This document shows positions 1 through 10,917 of a stretch of DNA of 64,000 nucleotides, one piece after another (position 1 is the first letter of the stretch; each line of letters begins with the position of its first letter). The translations under genes and the position numbers were made by a program. The notes under the pieces were generated by a model that made no database searches, was not told the DNA's origin, and saw only the letters and a program-made list of their open reading frames with translations. This stretch comes from Hyposmocoma kahamanoa (Eukaryota; Arthropoda; Insecta; Lepidoptera; Cosmopterigidae), in contig NW_020654422.1 in NCBI RefSeq assembly GCF_003589595.1, positions 15,954,174 to 16,018,173 on the forward strand, written 5' to 3'.

Positions 1-32
1 ACTCGTCACTAGTTTTGGTGCTGAATCGTTTA

Positions 33-325
33 ATAGCAGTAGAGCTCCTGGTGAAAGCTGGTGAGCTCGTTCAGGGAACTACTGCTACCTTACCTATTTC
101 TGCGGTCAAGCAGTAATGTGAGCATTGCTTTGTTTCGGTTTTGGAGGGTAAGGGTGCTGGTGAAATTGCAGGCAAATTCGGAAAAGACGGGCGCAGTAGC
201 AGTGCCCATAAGATCTTTGCGATTTAAAGCTCTGAACGGCATTGCAACTGTTATAGAGAGGCGTGTCGCTTACCACCAGCCACACGACTGTTTGTCCCTT
301 TGCTTGGTATCACACAAAAAAAGCT
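33..325 (+). repeat. Family A short interspersed element, near full length
   Basis: This is the first of at least 14 related copies. The family reads 5' GAGCTCC..., an AGTACTGCC/ACCTTACCTATTTCTGC block, a CCGGTTTTGAAGGGT block, an internal inverted repeat around AGATCTTT, then CACGACTTGTTCGTCC and an A-rich tail after a GGTATCAT-like sequence. The A-rich tail suggests RNA-mediated copying. No clear pol III A and B boxes are visible, so calling it a SINE is inference. In this copy the hairpin arms (about 189-240) are partly decayed. Confidence 0.7.
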
Positions 326-3061
326 GACAAATTGGACCTTTGTAAAATACATCTTGGAATACTACCATGTACGACATTATGCAGTAGTGTTTGCGGTGCT
401 ATGATAATAAAATTAACATAACATTACGATTCTATTAGAATCTACAAATGATCTCGACTTAAAATGCTTTAGTTGTGTAAACATCAGGTATCTAAAGACC
501 TTGTCTCGAGAGAACGTGGCAATGTTACCACAGCAACACTCAATCAGCGATTAATTAATTCCACTAAGGGTAAATAATTCCTATCAACAGCATGAATTAA
601 TAAGCGTAGGACGAACAGAATGAAAAAATTAAAGAATATTCTTTACGTAACTTTCTATTGTCAACTTTAGGCTAGATTTGCAAAACTAAAAACGAACTGT
701 TCCATACAATAATAGTACCTACTGCGAACCAGAAATATTATTAAGGCATCAAAAGAAGTGTTATTAGGTTTTTAAGAATTAAATTTCGTTAAAAGCCGTT
801 ACGATGAAAACAATGCTTTATTGAATATCACTGTATTTATTTTGCAATCTTTTATCACGCGGGTCCTATAACTTATATGATTTATCCCAATAATTTCTTG
901 TAAATGTATGATTATTGCATAATACCTACAGAAAAATAGCTACCTTGAAGCTGCCTTCAAGAGCTCTACTTCCCAACCACAGACATATCTGTGTTCCCAA
1001 CGCTTGCCTCAAATAACTGTATATGAGTCTTACATATACACTGTAATAGTTCTAATCATACGGATTATGAATTGCTGTGATAAAGTTATATTATGTCCAT
1101 GGGTTATTAATTGGATGGCACCGTTATTACGGGCCATTGCCGTGACGTCCGCGAGGGTTATTACTTAAATGCACTCATTAAATTTATACGTTGTAAGGTC
1201 AATATTAATTAATGCGTCTTTCCCATTCTTATTTACTAAATTAACAAAGGACAAACACGGACGGGATGATCAGATTGCAAACAGCTCGAAATGGTTTGTT
1301 CGAAAAAAAAACAAATATACGCGAATGAAATTCGAAAACATATTTTTATTTCTAATGATTAGCAAATCTTTATATGATAGATGTATTTGGTTTTATTTTG
1401 GTTTCGAAAAAAAGGAAAAAGTGGATTGAAATTTGTTTCCGTAAAAAAAACACTACGCTACTATACAAAAAATAGACCAATTTAAATAAAAAGCGAGATA
1501 CGATAATTGTACGTTAATAAACATAAAGATTAGACCCGCTTTGTTTTATTAGTGTCATGCCTTTTATACTTTCTGCGTGAGGGGTTATCCCGCGCGTCTG
1601 ATTTCGTGGAATTCTGCGCGCTGTGTTGCTATCAAGGGCCTTAATGAGATGGTGGTTTGTTTTTAGAAAATGTTTCAAGAGAATATATTTTAAGAAGCGG
1701 GGCCCCCAAGTCTGGTAACTTTCTTGAAACCATTGCTCATTGTGATTCCATTGAGACTGCACTGCACTGTTGCAATTATGATAATATTTGTTATACTGTT
1801 GTTGTTGAGTTGAGTTTCAATTGTGTCAGTGGAATGGCACTATTGACATTCATTCATTCAATCACTAACAATCGATGTTACCTTACTAATGCTACCATGG
1901 AAATTAATATGCTAAATCTTTATCTTATATAATAAGAAATTAACTCTTCAAATTAAATATGTATAATATTAGTAGACTAATATTATACATATTTAAAAAA
2001 TTGCAATTAAAAAAATTGCAATAGCTAGCCACTAACAAACTCACACTCGTAACGTTTAGTAGAATACCAAACGTACAAAATATTCGACATTGACACAATC
2101 GACATACAAATGAGATGATTTAAAATTAGCAAAGAGCCCCGGTCACGAAACGAAACGGAAGTTAGCGCTATTATTCCGCGACTTAGAAAGAAAGTTTTTG
2201 TTTGAATATTCCAATTATTTTATTCTAGCATTCCGATCACAAATTAGAAATACACATTACCGATATAATGAGATTACATTGCGGTTGCGGACTGTGTGAT
2301 AACCCACGGCCAATTCCACCTTGACCAATGATCCAGTTGAGCGGACACCCTCGTTTAATATTCATGAATTCACCCGCAATCACGCGCCATAATGGATTTT
2401 ATGAATAAGCGCTTTTTTCCAATAAATTTCAAAAACAAACACAAATAGTATTTGACAATAAACAAAATATACCTAATAATAATAGTTAATAAGGACTCGT
2501 TTGCAAATAAATCCTAATATTTATTAAATCTTTCTAGACAAAACAGCGTTATGGAATTAAAGGTAATGGTCTCAAATAAGGAGTCTCTACATAAATTAAC
2601 GCACAATCGCGTTAAGAGGGAGCAGAGGAAAAATTCCTTATCTTCGATTTGATTTTAGAGGGGTATATCCACTTTAAAGTTAAAAATAAAATATTGTAAG
2701 AGTAACTACACGATATATTCAAGCATAGACATTAATCAGAAACATATAATAATAAAGTTTCCTCGATAGATAAAAATCACGAAATGACCTCTAATTTTCA
2801 CATTTTTCCGATTTATCCTCGAAGTGCTACATGGTTATTAGGACAAAAATTAGATAATTAATTATATTTATCCATGATCGACAACTGTCACTACGGATTT
2901 TTTTTTAACCCCTTTAGTTTTAGAGTTATTCCGCTAAAACGAATTTGGTACTTTTAATGCGCAAAATTCAACATCTTCTGTTGCATGTCACGCGAACTTC
3001 AGGCATATATTTGTTTCAAAACTTTTTGGCATGAGAGCTCTTTAGCCGGTCAAAGAAAGCT
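326..3061. other. Non-coding stretch, probably flippase intron 1
   Basis: This is AT-rich DNA without a recognisable gene. It probably lies in the first intron of the minus-strand flippase gene, because that gene's first exon ends with a donor at 8285 and no later exon is visible to the left. Open frames at 1169-1429, 1514-1762 and 1657-1932 have no family resemblance and overlap on opposite strands, so they are not called. The only structure seen is the palindrome at 1953-1996. Confidence 0.5.
1953..1996. repeat. Perfect 21-bp-arm palindrome with 2-nt centre
   Basis: The arms 1953-1973 and 1976-1996 are exact reverse complements separated only by AG. The sequence is almost purely A and T. 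It is followed directly by two copies of an AAAAATTGCAAT-like word. It could extrude as a cruciform or be a fold-back remnant. No coding content is present. Confidence 0.85.
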
Positions 3062-3256
3062 TAAAGCTGGATTTATATTTGTCAGGCGTGTCGTGTCGTG
3101 ATGTGTCAGAACGGCATCGGTTTCATACACACAGCACAAGCCGTCACGTCATATTGCGACACACTAATATAAATCTAACCATATTAAATGTATGAAATCG
3201 ATACCGTTCTGATGCGTCACGACACGACACGTCTGACAAATGTAAATCCGGCTTTA
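3062..3256. mobile_element. Fold-back MITE with about 68-bp terminal inverted repeats
   Basis: The left arm 3062-3130 and right arm 3190-3256 are imperfect inverted repeats rich in GTGTCGTGTCGTG. The roughly 60-base centre also carries a degraded copy of the terminal motif (GCGACACAC followed by TAATATAAATC). There is no transposase frame. This is a non-autonomous fold-back element by structure; the superfamily is not determined. Confidence 0.7.
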
Positions 3257-6200
3257 TGTTCATGCAAAAAGACAGCGCGTTTCACTTGTGCTCGGCCCGC
3301 CAACGCGAAATGCACAACGCCTTTGTCAGTCTTAGTGCATGGCCATGAAGCTTTTTCTGGCTGGCTTAATGCGTTTTCGTGTTGATAAGTGTGGTGACTC
3401 CCTAATAAAAACAAGTTCAACTCTAGCCAGCTCATTACAAATTATTGTACGCGAAATTGAATAGAGGCACTTGAATAAGTGGTTTCTAAGAAAGGCCTAA
3501 TGCTGTTAGTATGAGTAGTGATAATTTCGACAAATTCCGAACCTCATAGGAGAGAACCACAATATAATTGCATTGTGGTTTGACCTTGAGGGTTGTCGAT
3601 CAAGCCGATCAATCGGAAGTACCGAGAAAGTGCTTAAGTCCAAAGTTCGAGGACAACGGAACTAACAACAATAAGTCCTACCACCTGCACTACTCAAATA
3701 TTACTATCCAATTTTTGTGCTTACGCAATAAATCTAGGTGTTTTCTAGAACACACAAATACGGTATCAAATATGAAAGTTCGGGTTAGGTCAATATACCC
3801 TGTTGCCTATTACGTGGCTATAAATTTTTACACGAGGAAGGCGTAAAACTATTCGTTCTAAATAATAAATACGGCATTCTGTACTATGTAGATCAATGTC
3901 TTGAGACAATTATGACATCACTGTGTCAAGCGATTATTTATTAACCACGCATGTCCCAGAAGTCGTAAATGCGCAATCGAAAGGCAGCTATTGAATTTAA
4001 AAGTCCCGCTATGAAAATAAGCGCCGTTATAGCTGTACTCGTGATTCCCAGGAGGTAAACAGTACGCACAAGCTTCATTCTTTGTTAATATGCCATGCGT
4101 GCCAGTGAATATAATGCGATTAATTCCCGAAAGGTCGGAATGAACGGCATATAACACATGAAAGTCAGTCTGCGTTTGCTAAATTATAGGGGTATTTTAT
4201 TTATGGACGGCATAGTAGTGAGAACAAATTCACATTACACGAAATTGCCCAATCTTATAGAAGAAATTGCTGTTAGTATGATACTAGTTGTTAGCCTCAC
4301 GAAGAGCGTTTGATGGACATTACTGCATGCATTATTGAGCAGTTAACGGTGCAATGATGCAGCAAAACAATGTCGCGTTGATTTTGCACTAACGTGCTAT
4401 CAAACGCACCTTAAAAAAACAACGTTAAATGTCATAGAAAGTTGGACTGGGGATTGTTAAAGAGAAATTTATGGATGACGCATTTCGAAAGAAATGTACC
4501 TAGGGGGCAATGATTATGAATTTACAACACATGAAAGCACACATGTGATAATTATATAAAACAAAGAAAACGTACGAAACGAACGTACACTGTTTTGTTT
4601 GAGTTTGTGTAAGGACAAACGACGAGTAATGTAAAGTACAGTCAAATATGCCATATGTAGTTGTACTACATTATGTATTTCGACATATACAAAGGAATGT
4701 ATCTATCTATTTGGGGGAATGCCATTGCAACAGCAACTATTATAACACATAGTTTTACGAAAATCCATCAATTGTTTTGCCTCTACTTATCGCAAAACAC
4801 TGTCCGTTATTAAGGAATACTAACTGCATATAAATGCAAACTTGAATATAATTACTCGAATAATAATTAATCCTTTAGAAAAAAAATACGAATAAAATAC
4901 GTTATAGCTTAATGACTATTTAAGAGCAACATTTAATTATAAATAACCTGAAATAATTTTTCTTGCGATCCTAATATTTATTTCATTATACGACTAAATG
5001 TCAAATAAATATGGGTATATTTATTGGACATTTATGAAAGTGGTTTCATTCATACGATGTTTAATAATGGTCGTGTATGATGTTCATCGAGAGGCGTTAT
5101 GCAAATGGGAAGAGGCAGGTGGAGGCAGTGAAAGTAGTAAACAACTTTGGTCTGACGTCGTTGATCTTGAGGATAAAAAGAAAAAAGAAACAGTAGGAAA
5201 GTACGGTAGGTACAATATTTCGTTTGCAGTTACGATAGCTGTTTCACACACGCACATTTAGTATTTTTTCATCTTCTTTCACACTCATCCATTTTTTATT
5301 TATTTATTGAGCATTGGCTACGAGGCTGTCAGCTTAATACTACAACAAAGCACACACTTATCCATTAAAAGTATGTTTTACATCACACTGTGATAGCTAC
5401 TTGATGGACAAACCAAAAAGAAAAAAATATATGCAATGTTCAAACGTTTGCAATCGCACAAGATCCAGAAAGAGATGCGGTAAAGTATTATGTTAACTTT
5501 GTTACATAACGGCATGTGTATAAAATGCACTTAACAACCCTAATATATGAGCCAAGTGGAAAATTTATACATATTATATTATGCTACATTTTGTAGGCGA
5601 CTAATTGTACTCGAGGCTTGAGCCTATTGTGTTCTAGATAAAAAAATAAAGCTTGAAAGCCAGTCTACATTTTATAGTGAAATATATATACGTTCTCGAA
5701 ACTCAGTCACTGGTTTTCAAGTTATGACCCCGGACTTTTTGATATTAGTCATTTGTTTCGCACCTGCAGACGTTTATAAAAAAGGAAAGATGACTAATAT
5801 TTGAAAGATAACATATTCATAATATTTACTAAGTTATCTTTACGCTCGCCAAAAATTTTAAGACTTTCGAGTGGTGTACGAGTGAGGGCCTGGCATTGCA
5901 AAACCCAGGAAAACCTAAATCCGTCAAACACCGTACAGCAAAGTAAACGGTCCCCCGAAACATCTATCCGTAAATCTGAAGTGTTACGAAGGATGAAAAT
6001 TAAATGTTTTATTATAACGGACCGAAACTCCTTTTATTAAAGTAAGAATTCTAAAGTACGTATAGATAAAAAATTTCGAAAAAAGAAAATGTTGTTTGTT
6101 GGAGATTATTGTATTTCTTGTTAAACTTTTTTTGTTTATATTGGTGACGATCGCAAAATTATGCCTGTGACATTGTATTTTAAATTGTAATAAAAGTTTC

Positions 6201-7311
6201 TGTAATAAAAACTTCTGTTCTTTGATAACGTAAACTTTGAGATAATCAATGTCAGGACGTAATCGTCAGACGTCGTTACCTCGTCAATCAGTGGATTTTG
6301 GTAGAGTAACAATGATTTAGGATATAATTAGTTTTAAGTCATATTTACGTTTAGCAAAGGGCAGAGTACCACTTTGTTGTTGTGTTTTCCTAATACAATA
6401 TCTACATTGTAAAGAAAACACGAGTTCTTAATGACGGATTATGTGTAATTTTACAGATTTGGCCTAGTTATTGATAGAAAAGTTACCCACGCGATATTAT
6501 TCTAACGTGTTTCTACTATCACACAGAGAGTATCCGGTTGCAACATTAGCGTATACGCACGTGCGGAAATACGCACGTGACTGTTATGGTTTCCTAATGT
6601 TTTTAATAAATTTTATGTTTTAAACAAAATGAGACGATATTTTTTTGTTTTCATATGAACGATTGGTGTTCTACGAAAGTATTTTACGTATCGAACATAG
6701 GATGATTTGGAGTGCTTGTCCAACTGCGTGGGATTGTGGTGTGTAATATTATAACCCAAGTGTTTTAAAAGTGAATTTAGGAGAGAGTGGTATGAAATAG
6801 TACCAATTAAGCAAATTTTTCGTCACCTTCAATTAAAGATCTTTCAAGCTTTCCGAAACACTAACTTAAAGTAGTCTTAACATTCTGTATTTTACGACCT
6901 ATACTTCCGTATACCCGAAAAATAAGATGAGTAAACAAAATCTCGATTTGCCGATACTTGTAAACAAAATGCTCTCACTGGCCCCATAGCCTCGTAATGG
7001 ACGACAGCATTACGTTATCTATTGTTCAGCGTAAATAAAGAACAGGATGGTGTTCCAGATATTGAACACAACTTATAAATGCCAGTTGGCATAAATAACC
7101 ACTCGACTTTGCACTTTTTTACAGTTCTTGAAGTTATCTTAGATGTATTAAATTAACAGTAAATATCACTCTTTTATTTTTTAATTCAACATTGTACTGC
7201 AGTGAGAACATGTTTAATGGATAACTTCATGAGAAAATGTTTAATAATAGGTAAAGCAAGCGGAAAATAAGTTTTATTGTAAGAAAACATATGAGTAATT
7301 CTGTGGCTCTC
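3257..7311. other. Non-coding stretch, probably flippase intron 1
   Basis: This is AT-rich intronic or intergenic DNA. Open frames at 3568-3846, 3918-4157 (minus), 4998-5261 and 5801-6040 show no domain, no matching splice context and no resemblance to the rest of a P4-ATPase. I see no tRNA and no clear mobile element here. Confidence 0.45.
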
Positions 7312-7442
7312 GTGAAGAGGGGTACAAGTCAAAACAGCCAACTTCACAAGGAAACATGAAAAACACTTAACTCAATATTAAGCTTTAAGTGTTTTTCGAG
7401 TCTCCTTGTAAAGTTGGCTTTTTGACTTGTACCCCTTTTCAC
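7312..7442. repeat. Long near-perfect hairpin (58-bp arms, 14-nt loop)
   Basis: The left arm 7312-7370 pairs with 7385-7442 with only a handful of mismatches and one single-base bulge. The arms begin GTGAAGAGGGGTACAAG and the loop is CTCAATATTAAGCT. If transcribed, the RNA would be a stable stem of about 58 bp, suitable for Dicer. It may equally be a recent fold-back transposon; no target-site duplication is obvious. Confidence 0.8.
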
Positions 7443-7643
7443 TATTGCTACAGAATATATTAGGTACTTAAATTTTTAAGCTATTTAATTTTGATGAACC
7501 AAATGACGGTGTCAAGAGCAATTACAAAATTTTAACACAACTCAAAATGTTTACTTCGTTGAGCAAACACTCAGTCAGCAATGAAGTAAGCATTGGGTAA
7601 ATATTAGGAAAAATTCACTTATAAACTTGCAAAAAATCAATAA

Positions 7644-7834
7644 ATAATTCTAGGGTCAGCAGACTAAAGCACATAAGTAAAAAAAGTGCTTCATTTGTTA
7701 ATATATAATTATATATTCTTTTGTGTTGTTTTTAGTGTTGGAAGTTAAATAACTTCTAGAATAAAGTTCAAAATTTATGAAGTAACAAATGAATTAGACT
7801 TGTGAGTGCTTTAGTCTGCCGACCCTAGAATTAT
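7644..7834. mobile_element. 191-bp MITE with 29-bp terminal inverted repeats
   Basis: The ends 7644-7672 and 7806-7834 are inverted repeats with one mismatch in 29 (core CTAGGGTC, then GCAGACTAAAGCAC). A second, subterminal pair (CTTCATTTGTTA near 7690, TAACAAATGAATTA near 7785) is also inverted. There is no coding capacity. A direct AATT flanks the CTAG core on both sides and may be the target duplication, but the boundary is ambiguous. Confidence 0.75.
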
Positions 7835-7997
7835 GATTATGAAAATGCATTTTTTGGCATTTCTTCTTTGCCTTGAATTTATTCTTGATATTCATAATGA
7901 ATAAAAAAGTTTAGTACTGAATATAATTAATATTAGTTCAAGATTATGGATTACAAGTTGTAGATATTAATAATATATTCTCAGTAGTAGAGTACTA

Positions 7998-8266
7998 AAA
8001 AAACTGACCTCAAAAGTTCGTGGAATTACATCCAATTTGCCAACTTTCATTGAAATCGGGTACCAGAAAGTGCACAAAATCGGATTCGTCCCGTAGTTTG
8101 TCACCCTTAGAGGTGGAATATTTTCTTCAAATTTAAATGGGACCAACACTTTGTCCAACAAAAAGAGTTATCAAAACAGTTCACAAAGCAGAGTTACCGC
8201 TCAACATGCATAAAAAAAAATCAGGGGAATTGAGAACCTCCTGCTTTCTTTAAAGACGGTTAAAAA
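7998..8266 (+). repeat. Family D short repeat, near full length
   Basis: Family D starts near AAAAAACCGACCTCA and ends near GAAGTCGGTTAAAAA, so its termini are imperfect inverted repeats. Internal landmarks are CACCCTTAGAGGTGG, ATATTTTCTTCAAATT and TTGTCCAACAAAAA. The minus-strand frame 7967-8161 inside it recurs in the other copies and is a repeat-encoded open frame, not a gene. This copy sits just inside the flippase intron, about 20 bases from the exon 1 donor. Confidence 0.65.
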
Positions 8267-8285
8267 TTAATAAGCATTTACTTAC

Positions 8286-9097
8286 ACTTGATAAATTCTG
8301 CAAAATGAATTGTTGATTCGTTTGTCTGAGAGATGTCTCCGGCGATCTTCAAACAGGTCCTTGATTGCTGTGACAGTGAGCACAAACAGCACGGGCACCA
8401 TGGCTACCTCCTTGCCAAATGCACTCAATTGCGGTACAAAGTTCAAAAGCACTATGAAAATGAAGTACACATTGGCAATCCTATGGAACTGTTCAAACAG
8501 GTTCTTAGGGAAGAATGATAGGAAAGTGTACTTAGTAGTCCTCACTTTGTTGCCACATCTGTTCCCATTCGGATGGTCTTTAGGGGGGGTCTTCTCGGGC
8601 ACTAAGTGGTTGGGGATAACACTGTAGTGCCTGTTGTCGACGGTGATTGGCTGACGGCGCATGAGACGCAGCAGGGTGCGGCGCCATGGACTGATGACGG
8701 AGTTGCGACGCAACGTGTATATGGAGTCCGAGCGTGAGGCCTGTCTGCTGTGCTGGTGGACACGCACCGATGGACCCCGCATGGGCACCGCCGACGGCTC
8801 GCGGTGCTCCGGCGGCAGGATGAAGTCGGTGCGGCTACCGGTGCGGCTGTGGCCGCTGCCGGACGCTGGCCTCCCGCCCTCGCCGATCTGGCCATGCGAT
8901 AGCGCGCGCTGGTGCCCGCGCAGCGCCGACTTGAGCGGCCGCGCTGCCGCTGGAGGGTTCCCAGCAAGCATTGGCATCCCGCCATGGCTGATAGACCTCG
9001 AGTGCCCCTTCGCCTTCGGAAACAAGTACGTCTGCTCCGGCGCACCGGGCAAGCTTGGCACGGTCGAAGGAGTTTCTCCACTTCCTTCTGTTGACAT
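8286..9097 (-). CDS. Class V (ATP10-type) phospholipid-flippase P4-ATPase, first coding exon
   Basis: This family of multi-pass membrane ATPases moves phospholipids from the outer to the cytoplasmic leaflet. The exon encodes residues 1-270 plus two bases. Residues 1-150 are a Ser/Arg/Pro-rich cytoplasmic tail. At 185-211 is the P4-ATPase entry signature ([18 protein letters not shown], then [12 protein letters not shown]). Membrane segment 1 is at about 206-224 and segment 2 at about 232-248, followed by KDLFED and the start of the actuator region. NFVPQL and the [11 protein letters not shown] segment fit class V better than other P4 classes. The tail carries four HxRxxS motifs, at 32-37, 62-67, 83-88 and 116-121, and an RRNS site at 130-133. 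The ATG at 9097 has context CAAAAATG. The exon ends CAAGT|gtaagt, phase 2. Catalytic DKTGT and ATP-binding domains must lie off the left edge. GC content is far above the flanks. Confidence 0.9.
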
Positions 9098-10837
9098 TTT
9101 TGATCATCTGCACAGTGAATGGTCCTCGTTTACCTCTCATTTAAAAGGGAGAATGTGTATTCCGCTCTACAGTGTAATTTACACCTTTCGATATAAGAGC
9201 ATGCCGTAAAAACAGAAACATATGGATGGTTTGAAATCACCTGTTCACTATTTCACACATCACCATAATTCACTCCCAGGATAAAACATACAATAAATGC
9301 GAATAATTGATTTGGAATGTAGAGATACACATTATTATATTACAAAGATTTGTAATAAAACTGATCGCCACGAAGCAAATAATTGTTTTCGTGCACGAGA
9401 ACTAAATTAACTCGAAAACAAGCAAAAGCTCCAGCGACGCTGCTAACCGGCTGACACTGACAGATTACAAAATTGACAACTAATTGGGGGAAGTAAGGTG
9501 CGCGACGGGGGAAGCAATCCTTTTAGTGATGTGCATAGTGTAACTAATACTATTTCAGTGACACATTTTGTAAAACTTCACAAAAATACACAAAGTGGAT
9601 AATGATGATCTAGTGTCAATTGAACACCACCAATATAATTCATCTATATACTATAATAAATTGTCGTATTAACGATATTTTTTGACATTTTAATATTAAT
9701 GGACAATATCGAGTTCTTAGGTTTTCGCGATTGTTACACATAGGAGATGAAACTATTTAACGGTTGAGTCAACCGTGACCATGGGACCTGTAAAGGGCCC
9801 GAAACCTTGGTTTGTTTGAAAATACAAATTTACGCGATTTAAATTCGGAAAAATAGCTTCATTTCCAATAATGGACAAGTCACAAAACCAATATTAAGTT
9901 AATCGAGATATATGTAAAACATTTACGCTATCATTGTTAACTTACAATACGTTTTTCTCATTATGTACCAACAATTTGCTTAATAATCTAATATCCGATC
10001 TAAAATATTATTTTCACATAACTTACATATGGAACTAAATATTATTGTTAAAAAGTACCAAGAAATTATTAAATTGTAAATCAAGAAATTACTAAAGTGA
10101 CACTATAACTGCACTTAATCAGTCGTCATACAATATCATGCTCACTTAACTTAGCCATTCTTGTAAATTAGTTTATATTATTGTACGCACAAACAAAGGT
10201 TATATATAAATATACCACGAGAATACTGTGACGAATACTATTTTTTTTTTAATTACAGTTTGCAACCTGTGTTTCTGCTAAAATAATAATATGACAGACT
10301 ACCGTACTTATTAACGCACCGAAAAGCCTAATTCAAAGCATGCCACAAAGAGTCACAGTAGTATTAGTAGGCTTTTTCGTTATTCCTTAAGGGGAAACTA
10401 TAAATTCCGAGAAAACAGTTTCATGAAATTATCGTATCCTTATATCATTAAAAAGTATAATAATGTTACTCGATTTTAACGCACACCACTAACGAACACG
10501 CAGTTTAGGCAACATCACCACGTATGACAAAACCCTTAATATGTAACTGTTCATGTCAATATGCGCTTTAAAAATAAATCATATTGTATAACATACAGCT
10601 TATTTTAACAAGATTGGATTATCATATTTTTATTTTAAAATTATAATTACGAATTTAACTATAGAAAAAGGTAATTTTTCATTTTATATTAAATTTAGCT
10701 TTATTTTTATTTATTTCTAGCTTTATTATTTGATATCTTTACGACCTATGTCAAAATGTAATCCACAGTCAGGGATGCTTGTCTTTTCTTTACGTTGGTA
10801 CTAAGTAAATCGGCGACGTCATCGCTGGCGGACATTT
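9098..10837. promoter_or_regulatory. Divergent spacer between the flippase and Gdi genes
   Basis: This 1.8-kb AT-rich spacer should hold both promoters; no TATA box in a convincing position was found. On the flippase side, a 101-codon frame beginning at ATG 9140 overlaps the main start out of frame. A pyrimidine-rich TTCACTGTGCAG just before 9107 on the minus strand could be an acceptor for a 5' UTR intron. A family C repeat occupies 9705-9866. An inverted pair CGAAAAGCCTAAT / ATTAGTAGGCTTTTTCG lies at about 10320-10382. Confidence 0.45.
9705..9866. repeat. Family C repeat, head-to-head composite
   Basis: Family C landmarks are CGAGTTCTTAGGTTTTCGCG, AGGAAATGAAACT, CCGGATTTAAATCGCGTATA, CAAACAAACCGACG and CAGGTCCCATGGTCACGG (any orientation). 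Here an end fragment (to about 9757) is joined to an inverted fragment through the exact palindrome ACGGTTGAGTCAACCGT. No coding frame is present. The family recurs at 28146, 34573, 38873 and 62799. Confidence 0.6.
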
Positions 10838-10917
10838 TTGTTCCGACATTTTGACATTTATCTCCCGGTAGCAGATTTCCTAATTGTATTCGTGTTCATA
10901 ATAACCTTTATATCATC
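10780..10917 (+). promoter_or_regulatory. Likely Gdi core promoter and 5' UTR
   Basis: The GC content rises just upstream of the Gdi start. A GACGTCATC word resembling half of a cAMP-response element lies at 10815-10823. No TATA box is seen at a suitable spacing. The translation start context is TATCATCATGG, with G at +4. The transcription start is not resolvable from sequence alone. Confidence 0.35.

Noticed and set aside
8602..9209. Long alternative frames on both strands over the flippase exon (159, 182 and 101 codons)
   Set aside because: They are shadows of a GC-rich coding exon; only the minus-strand frame from 9097 shows P4-ATPase motifs.
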